Source: Actinomadura sp. WMMA1423 | Lineage (GTDB): Bacteria; Actinomycetota; Actinomycetes; Streptosporangiales; Streptosporangiaceae | NCBI RefSeq assembly: GCF_006547145.1 | Contig: NZ_CP041244.1 | Span: forward strand, 8,122,001 to 8,186,000 | DNA length: 64,000 nucleotides | Direction: 5' to 3' | In this document: positions 40,190 through 49,045 of the stretch, in pieces | Layout: the number at the start of each line of letters is the position of its first letter | How positions within the stretch are numbered: the stretch's first letter is position 1 | Program-made: the position numbers and the translations under genes | The notes under the pieces: model-generated | Database searches by the model: none | Told to the model about the DNA's origin: nothing | What the model saw: only the letters and a program-made list of their open reading frames with translations

Positions 40190-40746
40190 TGGGCACTCCT
40201 TAACTCGAAGGGGGAAGCTGCTTCGGCAGGGCATGGGCCGACCAAGGCATGCGAGCCAGGGGGACCGACTGTAGCCGCGACACCGCCGTGCCCGAAGATC
40301 ACGTGCGCCGGGAGCGTATCGCGGACCGCCCGGCCGAAGACGATTCGGGCGGAATTGTGTGACTCTCTTGTGTCCTTGGGAGGACCACCGCCAATCGCCG
40401 CGAGCCCGCCGGGCCCTTCGGATAATGCGCCGGATAAAGGCTTCCCGCGGGTTCTGGTGACGATCCATGGCCAAGCCTATTCGTAGAGTGAGCATGCGGC
40501 CGCCCCTGTGGCGCGAGGGGCGGGACACCGGACGGGTCTTGGTGAAGGCGAGCAGGTGGCGTCACTTTTCGCGGTCGCATGATCACGAAGCGTCCCTGTG
40601 CGCAGCGTGACGCCGCGTGCTCACTGAACCGGACATATAGGCATAAAGTCATGATCGAGTCGTTGGAAGATATCGACTCGCCTATGGTCCTTTGCGGCCT
40701 ATCCATGGATGTGCTGCAATGTCGTGCGCCGGAGGCGGAGACGATG
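40190..40746. other. Divergent intergenic region between the ABC operon and the conservon
   Basis: About 560 nt without a supportable gene. On the minus strand TACAGT (40273-40268) with TTCGGG 17 nt upstream is a possible promoter for the ten-gene operon. A 135-codon minus-strand open frame (40299-40706) exists but reads like random high-GC sequence and has no RBS. The middle part (40600-40745) is more AT-rich (ACATATAGGCATAAAGTCATG), which suits regulatory DNA. No clear operator palindrome was recognised. Confidence 0.4.
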
Positions 40747-40775
40747 TTGTATTAACCCTTCGCGGCGGCTACGTC
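40747..40775 (+). promoter_or_regulatory. Candidate promoter of the conservon operon
   Basis: TTGTAT (40747-40752) and TACGTC (40770-40775) are spaced by 17 nt and lie 43 nt upstream of the sensor kinase ATG, which is preceded by the purine-rich GAGGGAGAGGG. Confidence 0.45.
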
Positions 40776-40817
40776 ACGGAGAGTGCGGCATTGTGAGGGA
40801 GAGGGTGTAAACGGCGG

Positions 40818-43800
40818 ATGCAACCAAGCGACGAGGGTCGCGACCATCCTCGGCCTGGTGACGTCGAGGTGCGGTCGGACCATTCGAGACGGTCGGGCAG
40901 GCTGAGCCTGCGGAACTGGCGCGTGCCGCAGCGGCTCATCGTGCTGATCCTGGTCCCGACGGTCGCCGCCGTCGCGCTCTCCGGACTGCGAATCTCCGGC
41001 TCGGTCAGCGATGCGGAGACGTACGGGCGCGTCGAGCGGATGGCCGAGCTCGGGCAGGGGATCACCGAGTTCGTCCAGGAGTTCTCCGCGGAGCGCGACC
41101 AGGCGATCGAGTACATAGCGGCCGGACGGCCCGCGGCGCTCCAGCCGACCCTGGAGGCGCAGCAGCGCAGGACCGACGCCCTGGTCGCCAAGGTGCGGGC
41201 GCTGACCGTCGCCATCGACGGCTCCTACGGCACCGAGGCGGTGCGCGACGCCACCACGGTCCGGAGCCGCGTCGACGGTGTCAAGGCGCTGCGCTCCCTG
41301 GTGGTCGGGACGAAGGTCCCGGCCTTCATCGTGCTCCAGAAGTACACCGACTCGGCCCAGGAACTGACCGGCGTCCTGGACGGGATCTCGCAGAACGTGG
41401 CCGACGAGTCGCTCGCGGAGTCCAGCCGCGCGCTCGGCGCCCTCGCGCGCGCCAAGGAGGCGGTCTCCCGGCAGCGGGCCCTGCTCCTGATCGCCGCGCG
41501 CGAGCGCCGGCTCGACTCCCAGGAGCTGAACGCGCTCACCGCCGCGCGCTCCCAGGAGGACAGCGAGCTCGCCGCCTTCCGCGCCTCGGCCTCCCTGGAG
41601 CAGCTCCAGCGCTTCGAGGACACCGTCGTCGGCACCAAGATCGACCAGGCGCGGGACCTGCGGCAGCGGGTGATCCAGGCGGCCGCGGCGAGCGGCGGCC
41701 TGGTGCCCCGCGCGCTCGGCACCGCCGGGTCCGCCAAGGTGATCCGCACCGCGATGACCTCCATGATCGACCAGATGCGCTCGGTCGAGCAGTACATGGC
41801 CGGCCAGATCGAGGCGGAGAGCGACCAGAGCGGCGCGGACGCGCGGACCGCCGCGATCTTCAACGCCGTCGTCGTGGCGATCCTGCTGCTCATCGTCCTG
41901 CTGATCACGATCGTCATGGCCCGGTCGCTGGTGCGGCCGCTGCGCCGGCTGCAGACCGGCGCGCTCGACGTGGCCAACGCGCGGCTGCCCGGCCTGGTCG
42001 ACCGGCTGCGCGATCCCGAGGCCGCCGCGGGCGGCATCGAGGTCAAGCCGATCGAGATCGACTCCACCGACGAGATCGGCCAGGTCGCGCGGGCCTTCGA
42101 CGAGGTCCACCGGGAGGCGGTCCGGCTGGCGGCCGACGAGGCCGTCCTGCGAGGCAACATCAACGCGATGTTCGTCAACCTCTCCCGCCGCAGCCAGTCC
42201 CTGATCGAGCGGCAGCTGCGGCTGATCGAGGAGCTGGAGCAGAGCGAGCGCGACGAGGAGCAGCTCGGCAACCTGTTCCGGCTGGACCACCTCGCCACCC
42301 GCATGCGTCGCAACTGCGAGAACCTCCTCGTCCTCGGCGGCCAGGAGCAGGTGCGGCGCTGGAACCAGCCGGTCCCGCTGATCGACGTCGTCCGCGCGTC
42401 GCTGTCCGAGGTCGAGCAGTACGAGCGCGTCGCGCTGCGGGTTCAAGGCGACATGACGGTCGCCGGCCCGGTCGTCAACGACCTCGTCCACCTGCTGGCC
42501 GAGCTGGTCGAGAACGCCACCGTCTTCTCCTCCGAGAACACCAAGGTCACGGTGTCCGGGCAGATGCTGAGCGGCGGCGGATGCATGCTGCAGATCACCG
42601 ACAACGGCGTGGGCATGTCGCCCGAGGAGCTGGAGCAGGCCAACTGGCGGCTGGCGAACCCGCCCGTCATCGACTTCTCGGCGGCGCGCCGCATGGGCCT
42701 GTTCGTGGTCGGCCGCCTGGCCGTCCGGCACGGGATCCGCGTCGAGCTGCGGGCCGCCCAGGGCGGCGGCCTCACCGCGTTCGTGGTGCTGCCGGACGCC
42801 GTCGTCACGCCGGGCGAGTCCGGTGGCATCGGCACCCGTCCGGGCCTCGCGCCGCGCGAGGCCGGCTCCCACGGCCAGCTCGCCGCGCTCACCACCACCG
42901 CCGCCGAGCCGCCCGGGGCCGGGTTCCGGCAGGACGACTACGGGCCCGCCGCCACCATGGGCGGCGGCACCGGGGCGCACTCCGTCGCGGGCGGCACCGG
43001 CGCCCACCCGATGGTCGGCGGCACGGGGCCGCTGCGGGCGGTCCGGGGCGCCACCGGGCCGCAGCCGAGCATCAACGAGACCGGGCCGATCCCGTCCCAG
43101 GGCGGGCACGACCCCTACACCACGGGCGCGCAGCCCGCGGTTCCGCCAGCCGAGCGGCGTCCCTCGCGGGACCGCCGCACCCCCTCCGCCGACCCCTACG
43201 GGACCGGCGAGCGGCAGCAGCCGCGCAGGCCGGGGGAGCTGCCGATCCGCGAGCCGGGCACCCATCTGCAGGGCCGCCCGTCCGACGGCGGCTCCTCGAA
43301 CGGGCTGTTCCAGCCGCGCAACGAGCGCGCGCAGGAGGCCGCGGGCCCCGGCACCAACGGCGCCTACGGGCCGGCCGGGCGCACCGGGCCGCTGCCCGTG
43401 GTCCCGGAGGCGCAGCCGAGGGTGCCCGAGTCCGGCGGCGCACGGCAGATCCCGTGGGAGACCGGGCCGCTGGAGCAGGTCTCCGATCCCTACGCCGAGG
43501 ACGTATCGTCCATGTCCGCTCCCAACGTGCCGGAGGGTCGCATCCCCGAGCCGCCACCCGTCCCCGAACCGGCCGTGCGGGCGGCGGCCGCGCAGCCGGA
43601 GCCGAAGGCCCCGCCGCGGCTGCCCGAGCGCTCGCCCATCTTCGACGCGATGCAGTCGGAGTGGTTCCAGCACAGGTCGGGCGACGCGGGCGGCGAGAAC
43701 CCCTCGAGGGGCTGGGAGTCCCCGGCCGACGCGGGCTTCCGCGCGGCCGAGGCGGCCCGCGAGCCCGTTGCGGCGAGCCGCACCACCGTAGGACTGCCCA

Positions 43801-44105
43801 AGCGGGTGCCCGGCAAGAACCGCATCCCCGGGGCGGTCGGCCGCGGGGCGCAGGACGCGCCCCAGGCGCCGGCGGGTCCGCCCCAGGGCGGCCGGCAGCC
43901 GGCCCCCGGGCAGCAGGCGCAGGGCCTGCCGCCCGAGATCCCGCAGGGGCGGGCGCAGGGCCACGGCCAGTCGGCCGACGATGTACGCAACCGCTTCGCG
44001 AGCCTGCAGCGCGGAGTCCACCGCGGACGCCACGAGGCACGCGGCGCAGGCACGTCAGGTGAGGTTCCGTCACAGAGTGACGGTGAGACAGGAGGCACCC
44101 GGTGA
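40818..44105 (+). CDS. Nitrate-sensor-like histidine kinase of a conservon (CvnA type)
   Basis: 1095 aa. Basic N terminus, TM1 (about residues 38-58), a large extracellular NIT-like helical sensor region (60-340), TM2 (about 344-368), HAMP (to about 430, ending in TDEIGQVARAFDEVHREAVR), a helix with RLDHLATRMRRNCENLLVLG, and an HATPase_c domain (about 520-660: HLLAELVENATVFSS as N-box, ITDNGVGMSPEEL as G1). From about 665 to the end it is Gly/Pro-rich and probably disordered, unusually long for CvnA. Conservon proteins are thought to form a membrane complex analogous to eukaryotic G-protein signalling. The GTG of the roadblock gene overlaps the stop. Confidence 0.93.
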   Translation: MQPSDEGRDHPRPGDVEVRSDHSRRSGRLSLRNWRVPQRLIVLILVPTVAAVALSGLRISGSVSDAETYGRVERMAELGQGITEFVQEFSAERDQAIEYIAAGRPAALQPTLEAQQRRTDALVAKVRALTVAIDGSYGTEAVRDATTVRSRVDGVKALRSLVVGTKVPAFIVLQKYTDSAQELTGVLDGISQNVADESLAESSRALGALARAKEAVSRQRALLLIAARERRLDSQELNALTAARSQEDSELAAFRASASLEQLQRFEDTVVGTKIDQARDLRQRVIQAAAASGGLVPRALGTAGSAKVIRTAMTSMIDQMRSVEQYMAGQIEAESDQSGADARTAAIFNAVVVAILLLIVLLITIVMARSLVRPLRRLQTGALDVANARLPGLVDRLRDPEAAAGGIEVKPIEIDSTDEIGQVARAFDEVHREAVRLAADEAVLRGNINAMFVNLSRRSQSLIERQLRLIEELEQSERDEEQLGNLFRLDHLATRMRRNCENLLVLGGQEQVRRWNQPVPLIDVVRASLSEVEQYERVALRVQGDMTVAGPVVNDLVHLLAELVENATVFSSENTKVTVSGQMLSGGGCMLQITDNGVGMSPEELEQANWRLANPPVIDFSAARRMGLFVVGRLAVRHGIRVELRAAQGGGLTAFVVLPDAVVTPGESGGIGTRPGLAPREAGSHGQLAALTTTAAEPPGAGFRQDDYGPAATMGGGTGAHSVAGGTGAHPMVGGTGPLRAVRGATGPQPSINETGPIPSQGGHDPYTTGAQPAVPPAERRPSRDRRTPSADPYGTGERQQPRRPGELPIREPGTHLQGRPSDGGSSNGLFQPRNERAQEAAGPGTNGAYGPAGRTGPLPVVPEAQPRVPESGGARQIPWETGPLEQVSDPYAEDVSSMSAPNVPEGRIPEPPPVPEPAVRAAAAQPEPKAPPRLPERSPIFDAMQSEWFQHRSGDAGGENPSRGWESPADAGFRAAEAAREPVAASRTTVGLPKRVPGKNRIPGAVGRGAQDAPQAPAGPPQGGRQPAPGQQAQGLPPEIPQGRAQGHGQSADDVRNRFASLQRGVHRGRHEARGAGTSGEVPSQSDGETGGTR

Positions 44106-44551
44106 GCGGGCAGGATCTCAACTGGTTGGTGACGAACTTCGCGGACCGTGTCGCGAAGGTCGCGCACGCCGTCGTGGTCTCCTCGGACGGACTGCCGATG
44201 GCGTACTCGGCGGGCTTCCCGCCGGAGCGGGCGGACCAGCTTTCGGCGATCGCCTCGGGACTGATGAGCCTCACGCAGGGCGCGGCGAAGATCTTCGACG
44301 CCGGCGGCGTGAACCAGACCGTCGTGGAGATGGACCGCGGACTGCTGTTCGTCATGTCCATCACGAACGGGTCGGTGTTCGCGGTGCTGGCCGCCCCGGA
44401 CTGCGATCTCGGGCTGGTGGCCTACGAGATGACGCTGCTGGTGGAGCGGGTGGGACGGGTGCTGACTCCCGCCCTGCGCGCCCAGGACCAGCAGCCCCCG
44501 TACTCGGGGCCCTCGGTGACCGAGATGGGCGCTGGGCCCGCCCGCTATTGA
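44102..44551 (+). CDS. Roadblock/LC7 domain protein (CvnB type)
   Basis: 149 aa. Single roadblock/LC7 domain: DLNWLVTNFADRVAKVAHAV, VSSDGLPMAYSAGFPPERAD, SIASGLMSLTQGAAKIFDAG. The family acts as a GTPase-activating or scaffolding partner of MglA-like small GTPases; here the partner is the GTPase encoded two genes downstream. GTG at 44102 with a GTGA overlap to the sensor kinase gene. The C-terminal 15-20 residues are flexible. Cytoplasmic. Confidence 0.95.
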   Translation: MSGQDLNWLVTNFADRVAKVAHAVVVSSDGLPMAYSAGFPPERADQLSAIASGLMSLTQGAAKIFDAGGVNQTVVEMDRGLLFVMSITNGSVFAVLAAPDCDLGLVAYEMTLLVERVGRVLTPALRAQDQQPPYSGPSVTEMGAGPARY

Positions 44552-44581
44552 CCGTGACTGACTCTGACGGAGGTCGGCGAC

Positions 44582-45037
44582 ATGGATCGAGGCAGTCCCT
44601 TCGGGGGCGGTCCCGGAGGCGGCGGCCGCTGGCCGGGTGACCAGGGGCGCGTCCCCGTGCAGGGCCGCCCCCCCGAGCGGGAGGAGAGCGACGGCAGCTC
44701 GCTCGTGCGCCCGTACGCGGTCACCGGCGGGCGCACCCGGCCGCGCTACGACCTGGCCATCGAGGCGCTGGTCACCGCCGCGCCCTACCCGCCGCGGGAC
44801 GTGGCCGTGCTGACCCCGGAGTACCGGGCGATCATGGATCTGTGCCGCTCGGCCCGCTCGGTGGCCGAGGTCTCCGCGCTGCTGCGCCTGCCGCTCGGGG
44901 TCGCGCGGGTCCTGGTGGCCGACATGGCCGTCGAGGGCCTGCTGCGGCTGCACCAGTCGCAGTCCCCCACCACCGCCGGCGGACAGCCGGACCTCCGCTT
45001 GCTAGAAAGGGTTCTCAGTGGCCTTCGGAAGCTCTGA
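44582..45037 (+). CDS. DUF742 domain protein (CvnC type)
   Basis: 151 aa. A Gly/Pro-rich N-terminal extension (about 40 residues) leads into the DUF742 domain: SLVRPYAVTGGRTRPRYDLA, LTPEYRAIMDLCRSARSVAE, LLRLPLGVARVLVADMAVEG. The latter part looks like a winged-helix. DUF742 is the third conservon component and is found only in this context. The 3' end overlaps the GTPase start by 20 nt, consistent with coupled translation. Confidence 0.95.
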   Translation: MDRGSPFGGGPGGGGRWPGDQGRVPVQGRPPEREESDGSSLVRPYAVTGGRTRPRYDLAIEALVTAAPYPPRDVAVLTPEYRAIMDLCRSARSVAEVSALLRLPLGVARVLVADMAVEGLLRLHQSQSPTTAGGQPDLRLLERVLSGLRKL

Positions 45038-45686
45038 CCAGGTCCCGGGGCCGCACGGCGGGGAGGCCGAGCTGACCTCGGTCAAGATCGTCGTCGGTGG
45101 CGGCTTCGGTGTGGGCAAGACCACGTTCGTCGGCTCCGTCTCGGAGATCATGCCGCTCACCACCGAGGCCGTGATGACGGCGGCCAGCGCCGACGTGGAC
45201 GACCTGTCGGCCGTCCCGGACAAGACGACCACCACGGTCGCGATGGACTTCGGCCGCGTGTCGCTGGACAGCGAGCTGATCCTCTACCTGTTCGGCACGC
45301 CGGGGCAGCACCGCTTCTGGTTCATGTGGGACGACCTGGTCCGCGGCGCGATCGGCGCCGTCGTGCTGGTCGACACCCGCCGGCTGGAGGACTGCTTCGC
45401 GGCGGTGGACTACTTCGAGGAGCTCGGCCTGCCGTTCGTGGTGGGCGTCAACGGGTTCCACGGCGAGTTCCAGTACGCGGTGGAGGACATCCGCGAGGCC
45501 CTGTCGATCAGCGCGCACGTGCCGATCGTGCAGTGCGACGCGCGCAGCCGCGAGTCCACCAAGCAGGTGCTGATCACGCTGGTCAGGCACGCGATGACGG
45601 TGCACGCCACCGGGGCGCACGCCCCCGCCCCCGCGCCGGGCTCGGCCGGCGGGCAGCTCGGCACCACGTCCCCGAGCTGGACCTAG
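45018..45686 (+). CDS. Conservon small GTP-binding protein (CvnD type)
   Basis: 222 aa. Ras/MglA-like fold: P-loop VKIVVGGGFGVGKTTFVGSV, switch region with KTTTTVAMDFGRV, G3 ELILYLFGTPGQHRFWFMWD, and the modified G4 FVVGVNGFHGEF typical of this family. It is the output switch of the conservon. GTG at 45018. The stop TAG lies inside the CTAG duplicated by the IS insertion, and the protein end (TSPSWT) is unaffected because the target already supplied TAG. A cytochrome P450 gene often seen after cvnD is absent. Confidence 0.95.
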   Translation: MAFGSSDQVPGPHGGEAELTSVKIVVGGGFGVGKTTFVGSVSEIMPLTTEAVMTAASADVDDLSAVPDKTTTTVAMDFGRVSLDSELILYLFGTPGQHRFWFMWDDLVRGAIGAVVLVDTRRLEDCFAAVDYFEELGLPFVVGVNGFHGEFQYAVEDIREALSISAHVPIVQCDARSRESTKQVLITLVRHAMTVHATGAHAPAPAPGSAGGQLGTTSPSWT

Positions 45687-45708
45687 AAGACTGCTGAAGA
45701 TCTTGTGA

Positions 45709-45739
45709 GGGGCTGTCCGGCCGTGGGCCGGACAGCCCC
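45709..45739 (-). terminator. Strong hairpin at the IS end, downstream of the transposase
   Basis: The perfect 14-bp stem GGGGCTGTCCGGCC / GGCCGGACAGCCCC with a GTG loop lies between the transposase stop and the IS terminus. It probably terminates transposase transcription and blocks read-through from the conservon into the IS. No long T-run on either side. Confidence 0.7.
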
Positions 45740-45746
45740 TGTGTGG

Positions 45747-47327
45747 TCATGCTTCGGCCGTGGACAGGTGCCAGGTGCCGTTGGTTCGGGTGAGTCCGAG
45801 GTTGATGAGTCGGCGGAGGTTGAGGACGGCGGCTCGGGTGTGGAGCCAGGCGTCGGCTTTGATGGTGCCGCGGTGGCGGAGGCGGCGGTTGCCGTGGTGG
45901 ACGAGCCAGGCGACGGCGCGTTCGACCGGTGGTCTCCAGCGGCGGTAGTCGGCTTGCCAGGCCGGGTCGTGGGCCGATTGGCGGCGGGCGGCGGCTTGGA
46001 GGTCGTGGTGGGGGCGGATGGTCAGGATCCGGCCTGCCTTGGCGTTGGTGCACCGCTCGCGCAGGGGGCATCCGGTGCACCGGTTCCCGAACACGGCTTT
46101 GCGCTGGTGGTGGCGTCCGCCGGGGTCCGATAAGGGGGCGGTGTGCCCGGCGGGGCAGGTCACGGTGCCGTTGGTGGTGTCGATGGCGAAGTCGTCGAGG
46201 GTGAAGCCGCCGGGGACGGCGGGCCGCAGCGGGGCGGGCTTGATGAACAGCCGGTGCCCGGCGGCGGTGAGGGCGTGGCGGGCCTGGCCGGTGGAGTAGG
46301 CGGTGTCGCCGAACACCTGCACCGGGGTGTCCTCGCCGGCGAGCAGGTCCAGGCCGACGAGGGCCTCGTGGTGGGCGGCCCCGGCGCCGGGCCGCAGGGC
46401 CACCGCGGTGAACAGGCCGGTTTCGGGCTCGACGGCCAGGTGGGCTTTGAAGCCGTCCTGGCGGTGGCTGCGGGTCTTGTGGACGTGCCGGGCTTGGGGG
46501 TCGACGGTCGAGATCACCCGGTCCGGGGCGGTGCCGTCGGTGATGCGCCAGCGCCCGTCGCGGCCGTCGGACCCTTCGGCCGGTTCGACGTCCTGCCCGG
46601 CGACCAGGGCCAGCAGGCCCACCGCGTTCGCGGCCCGCTCGCCCAGTTCCTGCTCGGGCAGGTGCCCCAGCAACCTGAGCGCGTCGGTGACCAGGGCGTC
46701 CACCAGCTCGGCGCGGGCCTGCTCGTCGTTCCAGGCGATGCGCGGTTTGCCCGGGTCGGTGTAGTCGTGGGCGGTGCACGCCGCCGCGGCCACCTCGGCC
46801 GCCCCGGGGACATGGCGGATCACTGAGCGGACGGCGGCGATCAACTGGGTGACGGTGTCCTGGGTGGCGACCGCATCGTCCAGCACCGTGGAGTCCAGCG
46901 CACGGCGATGCCTGCCGGTGAGCACCCCGGTCGCCCGCACCACCTCCCGCACGGCCTCGAAGATCCGGTCGGGCCGGGCCGAGCGTGCCAGCCGACGGCG
47001 GAAGTAGGCCAGCAGCGACGCATCGAACGCGGTGTCGTGCAGGCCCAGCCCGCACGCGGCCTTCCAGCGCAGGTCACACCGCAACTCCTGCACCGTCTCA
47101 GAATCCGACAGCCCGTGCAGGGCCTGCAAAGTGATCGCCGCGGCCAGGATCTGCGGCGGCATCGACGGCCGCCCGTTCGCCGACGGATACATGTCCGCGA
47201 ACATCACCGCCGGGAACAACGCGCCACGGTGCTCGGCCAGGAACGCGAACACGCTCCCCGCTGGGATCAGCTCCCGGCACGTCTCCCACACATCCGGACC
47301 GACCGTCTCCCCGGCCCACTCACCCAT
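45747..47327 (-). CDS. IS1182-family transposase
   Basis: 526 aa from the ATG at 47327; a GTG six codons upstream is also possible. The N-terminal domain has FAFLAEHRGALFPAVMFADM, YPSANGRPSMPPQILAAAIT and DLRWKAACGLGLHDTAFDAS. DDE catalytic residues are seen in RHRRALDSTVLDDAV (first Asp), PVQVFGDTAYSTGQARHAL (second Asp) and the RWRPPVERAVAWLVHHGNRR region (Glu in PPVERAV). A CxxCxxxxxC knuckle lies in FGNRCTGCPLRERCTNAKAG. No frameshift or premature stop is present. Confidence 0.95.
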   Translation of the reverse strand: MGEWAGETVGPDVWETCRELIPAGSVFAFLAEHRGALFPAVMFADMYPSANGRPSMPPQILAAAITLQALHGLSDSETVQELRCDLRWKAACGLGLHDTAFDASLLAYFRRRLARSARPDRIFEAVREVVRATGVLTGRHRRALDSTVLDDAVATQDTVTQLIAAVRSVIRHVPGAAEVAAAACTAHDYTDPGKPRIAWNDEQARAELVDALVTDALRLLGHLPEQELGERAANAVGLLALVAGQDVEPAEGSDGRDGRWRITDGTAPDRVISTVDPQARHVHKTRSHRQDGFKAHLAVEPETGLFTAVALRPGAGAAHHEALVGLDLLAGEDTPVQVFGDTAYSTGQARHALTAAGHRLFIKPAPLRPAVPGGFTLDDFAIDTTNGTVTCPAGHTAPLSDPGGRHHQRKAVFGNRCTGCPLRERCTNAKAGRILTIRPHHDLQAAARRQSAHDPAWQADYRRWRPPVERAVAWLVHHGNRRLRHRGTIKADAWLHTRAAVLNLRRLINLGLTRTNGTWHLSTAEA

Positions 47328-47402
47328 CACCACACCACAACACACTGGCCCCGCCGCATCCGCGGCGGGACCAAAACCCCAAGATCTTCAGCAGTCTTCT
47401 AG

Positions 47403-47665
47403 GCTGTGTTGATTCAGTCCCGGCCCACTTCGCTCGCCTAGCGGCTCGCTGCGTGACCGTGCCTGGGCGAACGCGGCATCGCTTCGCGATCCGCCCGGTT
47501 CCGCTCGCCTCCGGCTTCGCTCCACCGGCCAGGTCACGCGTTCGCGCGCGTGGCCGAGGCCGGGTCGTGACAGGCTCCGGCCGCCGGGGGCGCGGCGCGG
47601 TCCGGCCACCGGCTACGGTCGCGTAGGTCGTGTGCACGATGCATGATTGTTCGTCGTGATCGACC
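47403..47665. repeat. Intergenic region downstream of the IS with REP-like palindromes
   Basis: CGCTCGCCTAGCGGCTCGCTGCG (47431-47453) is nearly identical to 25524-25546. GCGTGACC (about 47451) and GGTCACGC (about 47532) form the base of a larger stem-loop. No gene is supported here. Before the IS inserted, this sequence would have followed the cvnD stop directly and could have been its terminator region. Confidence 0.45.
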
Positions 47666-47689
47666 GTGAATCCGCGTTGGGGGGTTGCG

Positions 47690-48463
47690 ATGAGCGAACT
47701 TGGGCGGATCGGAACGTACGTGGCCCTCGGCGACAGCTTCACCGAGGGCCTCAATGATCCCTATCCCGGTCAGGACGACGTCTTCCGGGGCTGGGCCGAC
47801 CGGCTCGCCGAGCACATCGCCGCGCTGAACCCGGGCCTGCGCTACGCCAACCTCGCCGTCCGCGGCAAGCTCGTGCGCCAGATCGTGGAGGACCAGGTGC
47901 CGATCGCCGTCGGCCTGTCGCCCGACCTGGTGACGCTCTGCGCCGGGGGCAACGACATGATCCGGCCCGGCGCGGATCCCGACGCGGCCGCGGTCGTGTT
48001 CGACGACGCGGTCCGGCGGCTGCGCGCCACCGGGTCGCGCGTCGTGGTGTTCACCGGGTTCGACCCGCGCGGGCTGCGCTCGGGCGGCCGCATCCGGGGC
48101 AAGGCCGCCACCTACAACATGCACCTGCGCGCGATCGCCGACCGCCGCGGCTGCCCGGTGGTGGACCTGTGGCCGCTGCGCGTCTTCCACGACCCGCGCG
48201 CCTGGTACGAGGACCGCCTGCACCTGTCGCCCGAGGGGCACCGGCGCATGGCGCTCTACGTCGCGGGGGTGGTGGGGATCCCGGTCGAGGGCGACTGGCG
48301 CGAGCCCTGGCCTCCGCTGGACCCGGCCGACTGGCTCACGATGAGGCGCGAGGACGTCCACTGGGCCCGGACCTACCTGCTGCCGTGGATCGGCCGCCGG
48401 GCCACGGGCCGCTCCTCGGGCGACGGCCGCGGCCCCAAGCGCCCCACCGCCCTCCCGCTCTGA
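47690..48463 (+). CDS. SGNH/GDSL-type hydrolase
   Basis: 257 aa. Blocks: YVALGDSFTEGLNDPYPG (nucleophile Ser in GDS), LRYANLAVRGKLV (block II), TLCAGGNDMIRPG (GxND) and DRLHLSPEGHRRM (DxxH). No signal peptide, so a cytoplasmic esterase or lipase-like enzyme. The ATG at 47690 has GGGGGTTG upstream; a GTG eight codons earlier is an alternative. The basic Arg/Gly-rich C terminus is probably flexible. It is a homologue of the SGNH enzyme at 27428-28114. Substrate unknown. Confidence 0.92.
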   Translation: MSELGRIGTYVALGDSFTEGLNDPYPGQDDVFRGWADRLAEHIAALNPGLRYANLAVRGKLVRQIVEDQVPIAVGLSPDLVTLCAGGNDMIRPGADPDAAAVVFDDAVRRLRATGSRVVVFTGFDPRGLRSGGRIRGKAATYNMHLRAIADRRGCPVVDLWPLRVFHDPRAWYEDRLHLSPEGHRRMALYVAGVVGIPVEGDWREPWPPLDPADWLTMRREDVHWARTYLLPWIGRRATGRSSGDGRGPKRPTALPL

Positions 48464-48505
48464 GCGCGTTCCTGCCGCTCCCGGCCTCCGCCGGGCCCCG
48501 GCGGC

Positions 48506-48859
48506 TCAGGCGCGGTCGGGCTCGGCCGCCAGCGCCTCCTGCAGGGTCCTCTTCACGGGGATGCGCCGGTGCAGCCCCGTGATCTCCAGGGCGCGGCGGA
48601 CGATGGGCCGGGGGCCGGCGAGGACGAGGCTGCCGCCCGCCGCGGTGGCGGCCTTGTAGCAGGCAACGATGACCGACAGGCCCCCCGAGTCCATGAACTC
48701 GAGGTCGGTGAGGTCCAGGACGAGGTGGTCGCCGTGCTCGCGGCGCGCCTCGTTCAGGTGGACGCGCAGCTCCTCCGAGCCGGCGACATCGAGTTCTCCG
48801 CACAGCCTGAGGACGGCGCGTCCGCCGTCCGGCCGTGTGGTCACTTCCAAAGGTGACAC
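48506..48859 (-). CDS. STAS-domain anti-sigma factor antagonist
   Basis: 117 aa. Typical SpoIIAA/RsbV fold: AVLRLCGELDVAGSEELRVH, LVLDLTDLEFMDSGGLSVIV, with the phosphorylatable Ser in the MDSGGLS motif. Such proteins bind anti-sigma kinases when unphosphorylated and free SigB/F-type sigma factors. The GTG at 48859 is preferred (GAGGGG upstream, normal family length); the frame stays open to a TTG at 48925. No kinase gene is adjacent. The sigma factor at the left end of the window is of the type controlled this way, but 48 kb away. Confidence 0.93.
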   Translation of the reverse strand: MSPLEVTTRPDGGRAVLRLCGELDVAGSEELRVHLNEARREHGDHLVLDLTDLEFMDSGGLSVIVACYKAATAAGGSLVLAGPRPIVRRALEITGLHRRIPVKRTLQEALAAEPDRA

Positions 48860-49045
48860 GGGGGGTTCCCCTCTTGTGTGCTGCTTTGGCCGGAATTCAT
48901 CCGGCGAATAGTTTCCGTCCGACAACTATCCCGGACGCCGGGCCGCCTGCCAACCCGCCGCAACGGGGGTGTGCGTGATCGTGACGCGCCGTAAGGTGCT
49001 GTCGGATGTGATTGCCTCGATCCGCTGCGTAGGAGACGACCCCAG

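Larger units (their letters stand above)
45687..47398 (-). mobile_element. IS1182-family insertion sequence, 1712 bp, apparently intact
   Basis: Perfect 19-bp terminal inverted repeats AAGACTGCTGAAGATCTTG (45687-45705) and its complement (47380-47398) bound a single transposase gene. The flanks carry CTAG on both sides (45683-45686 and 47399-47402), a likely 4-bp target duplication. With the palindromic target counted, the symmetry extends to CCTAG...CTAGG. Complete ends, duplication and open transposase frame indicate a recent, possibly still active insertion. Confidence 0.93.

Noticed and set aside
40299..40706. 135-codon minus-strand ORF in the gap before the conservon
   Set aside because: No RBS, no recognisable family, composition not protein-like, and it occupies the likely promoter region of the ten-gene operon.
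40752..44033. 1093-codon minus-strand open frame opposite the conservon sensor kinase
   Set aside because: No domains; the plus-strand kinase has HAMP and HATPase motifs and operon overlap with the roadblock gene.
45018..45686. CvnD truncated by the IS
   Set aside because: The CTAG target contains the native TAG stop, so the coding region is complete despite the insertion.
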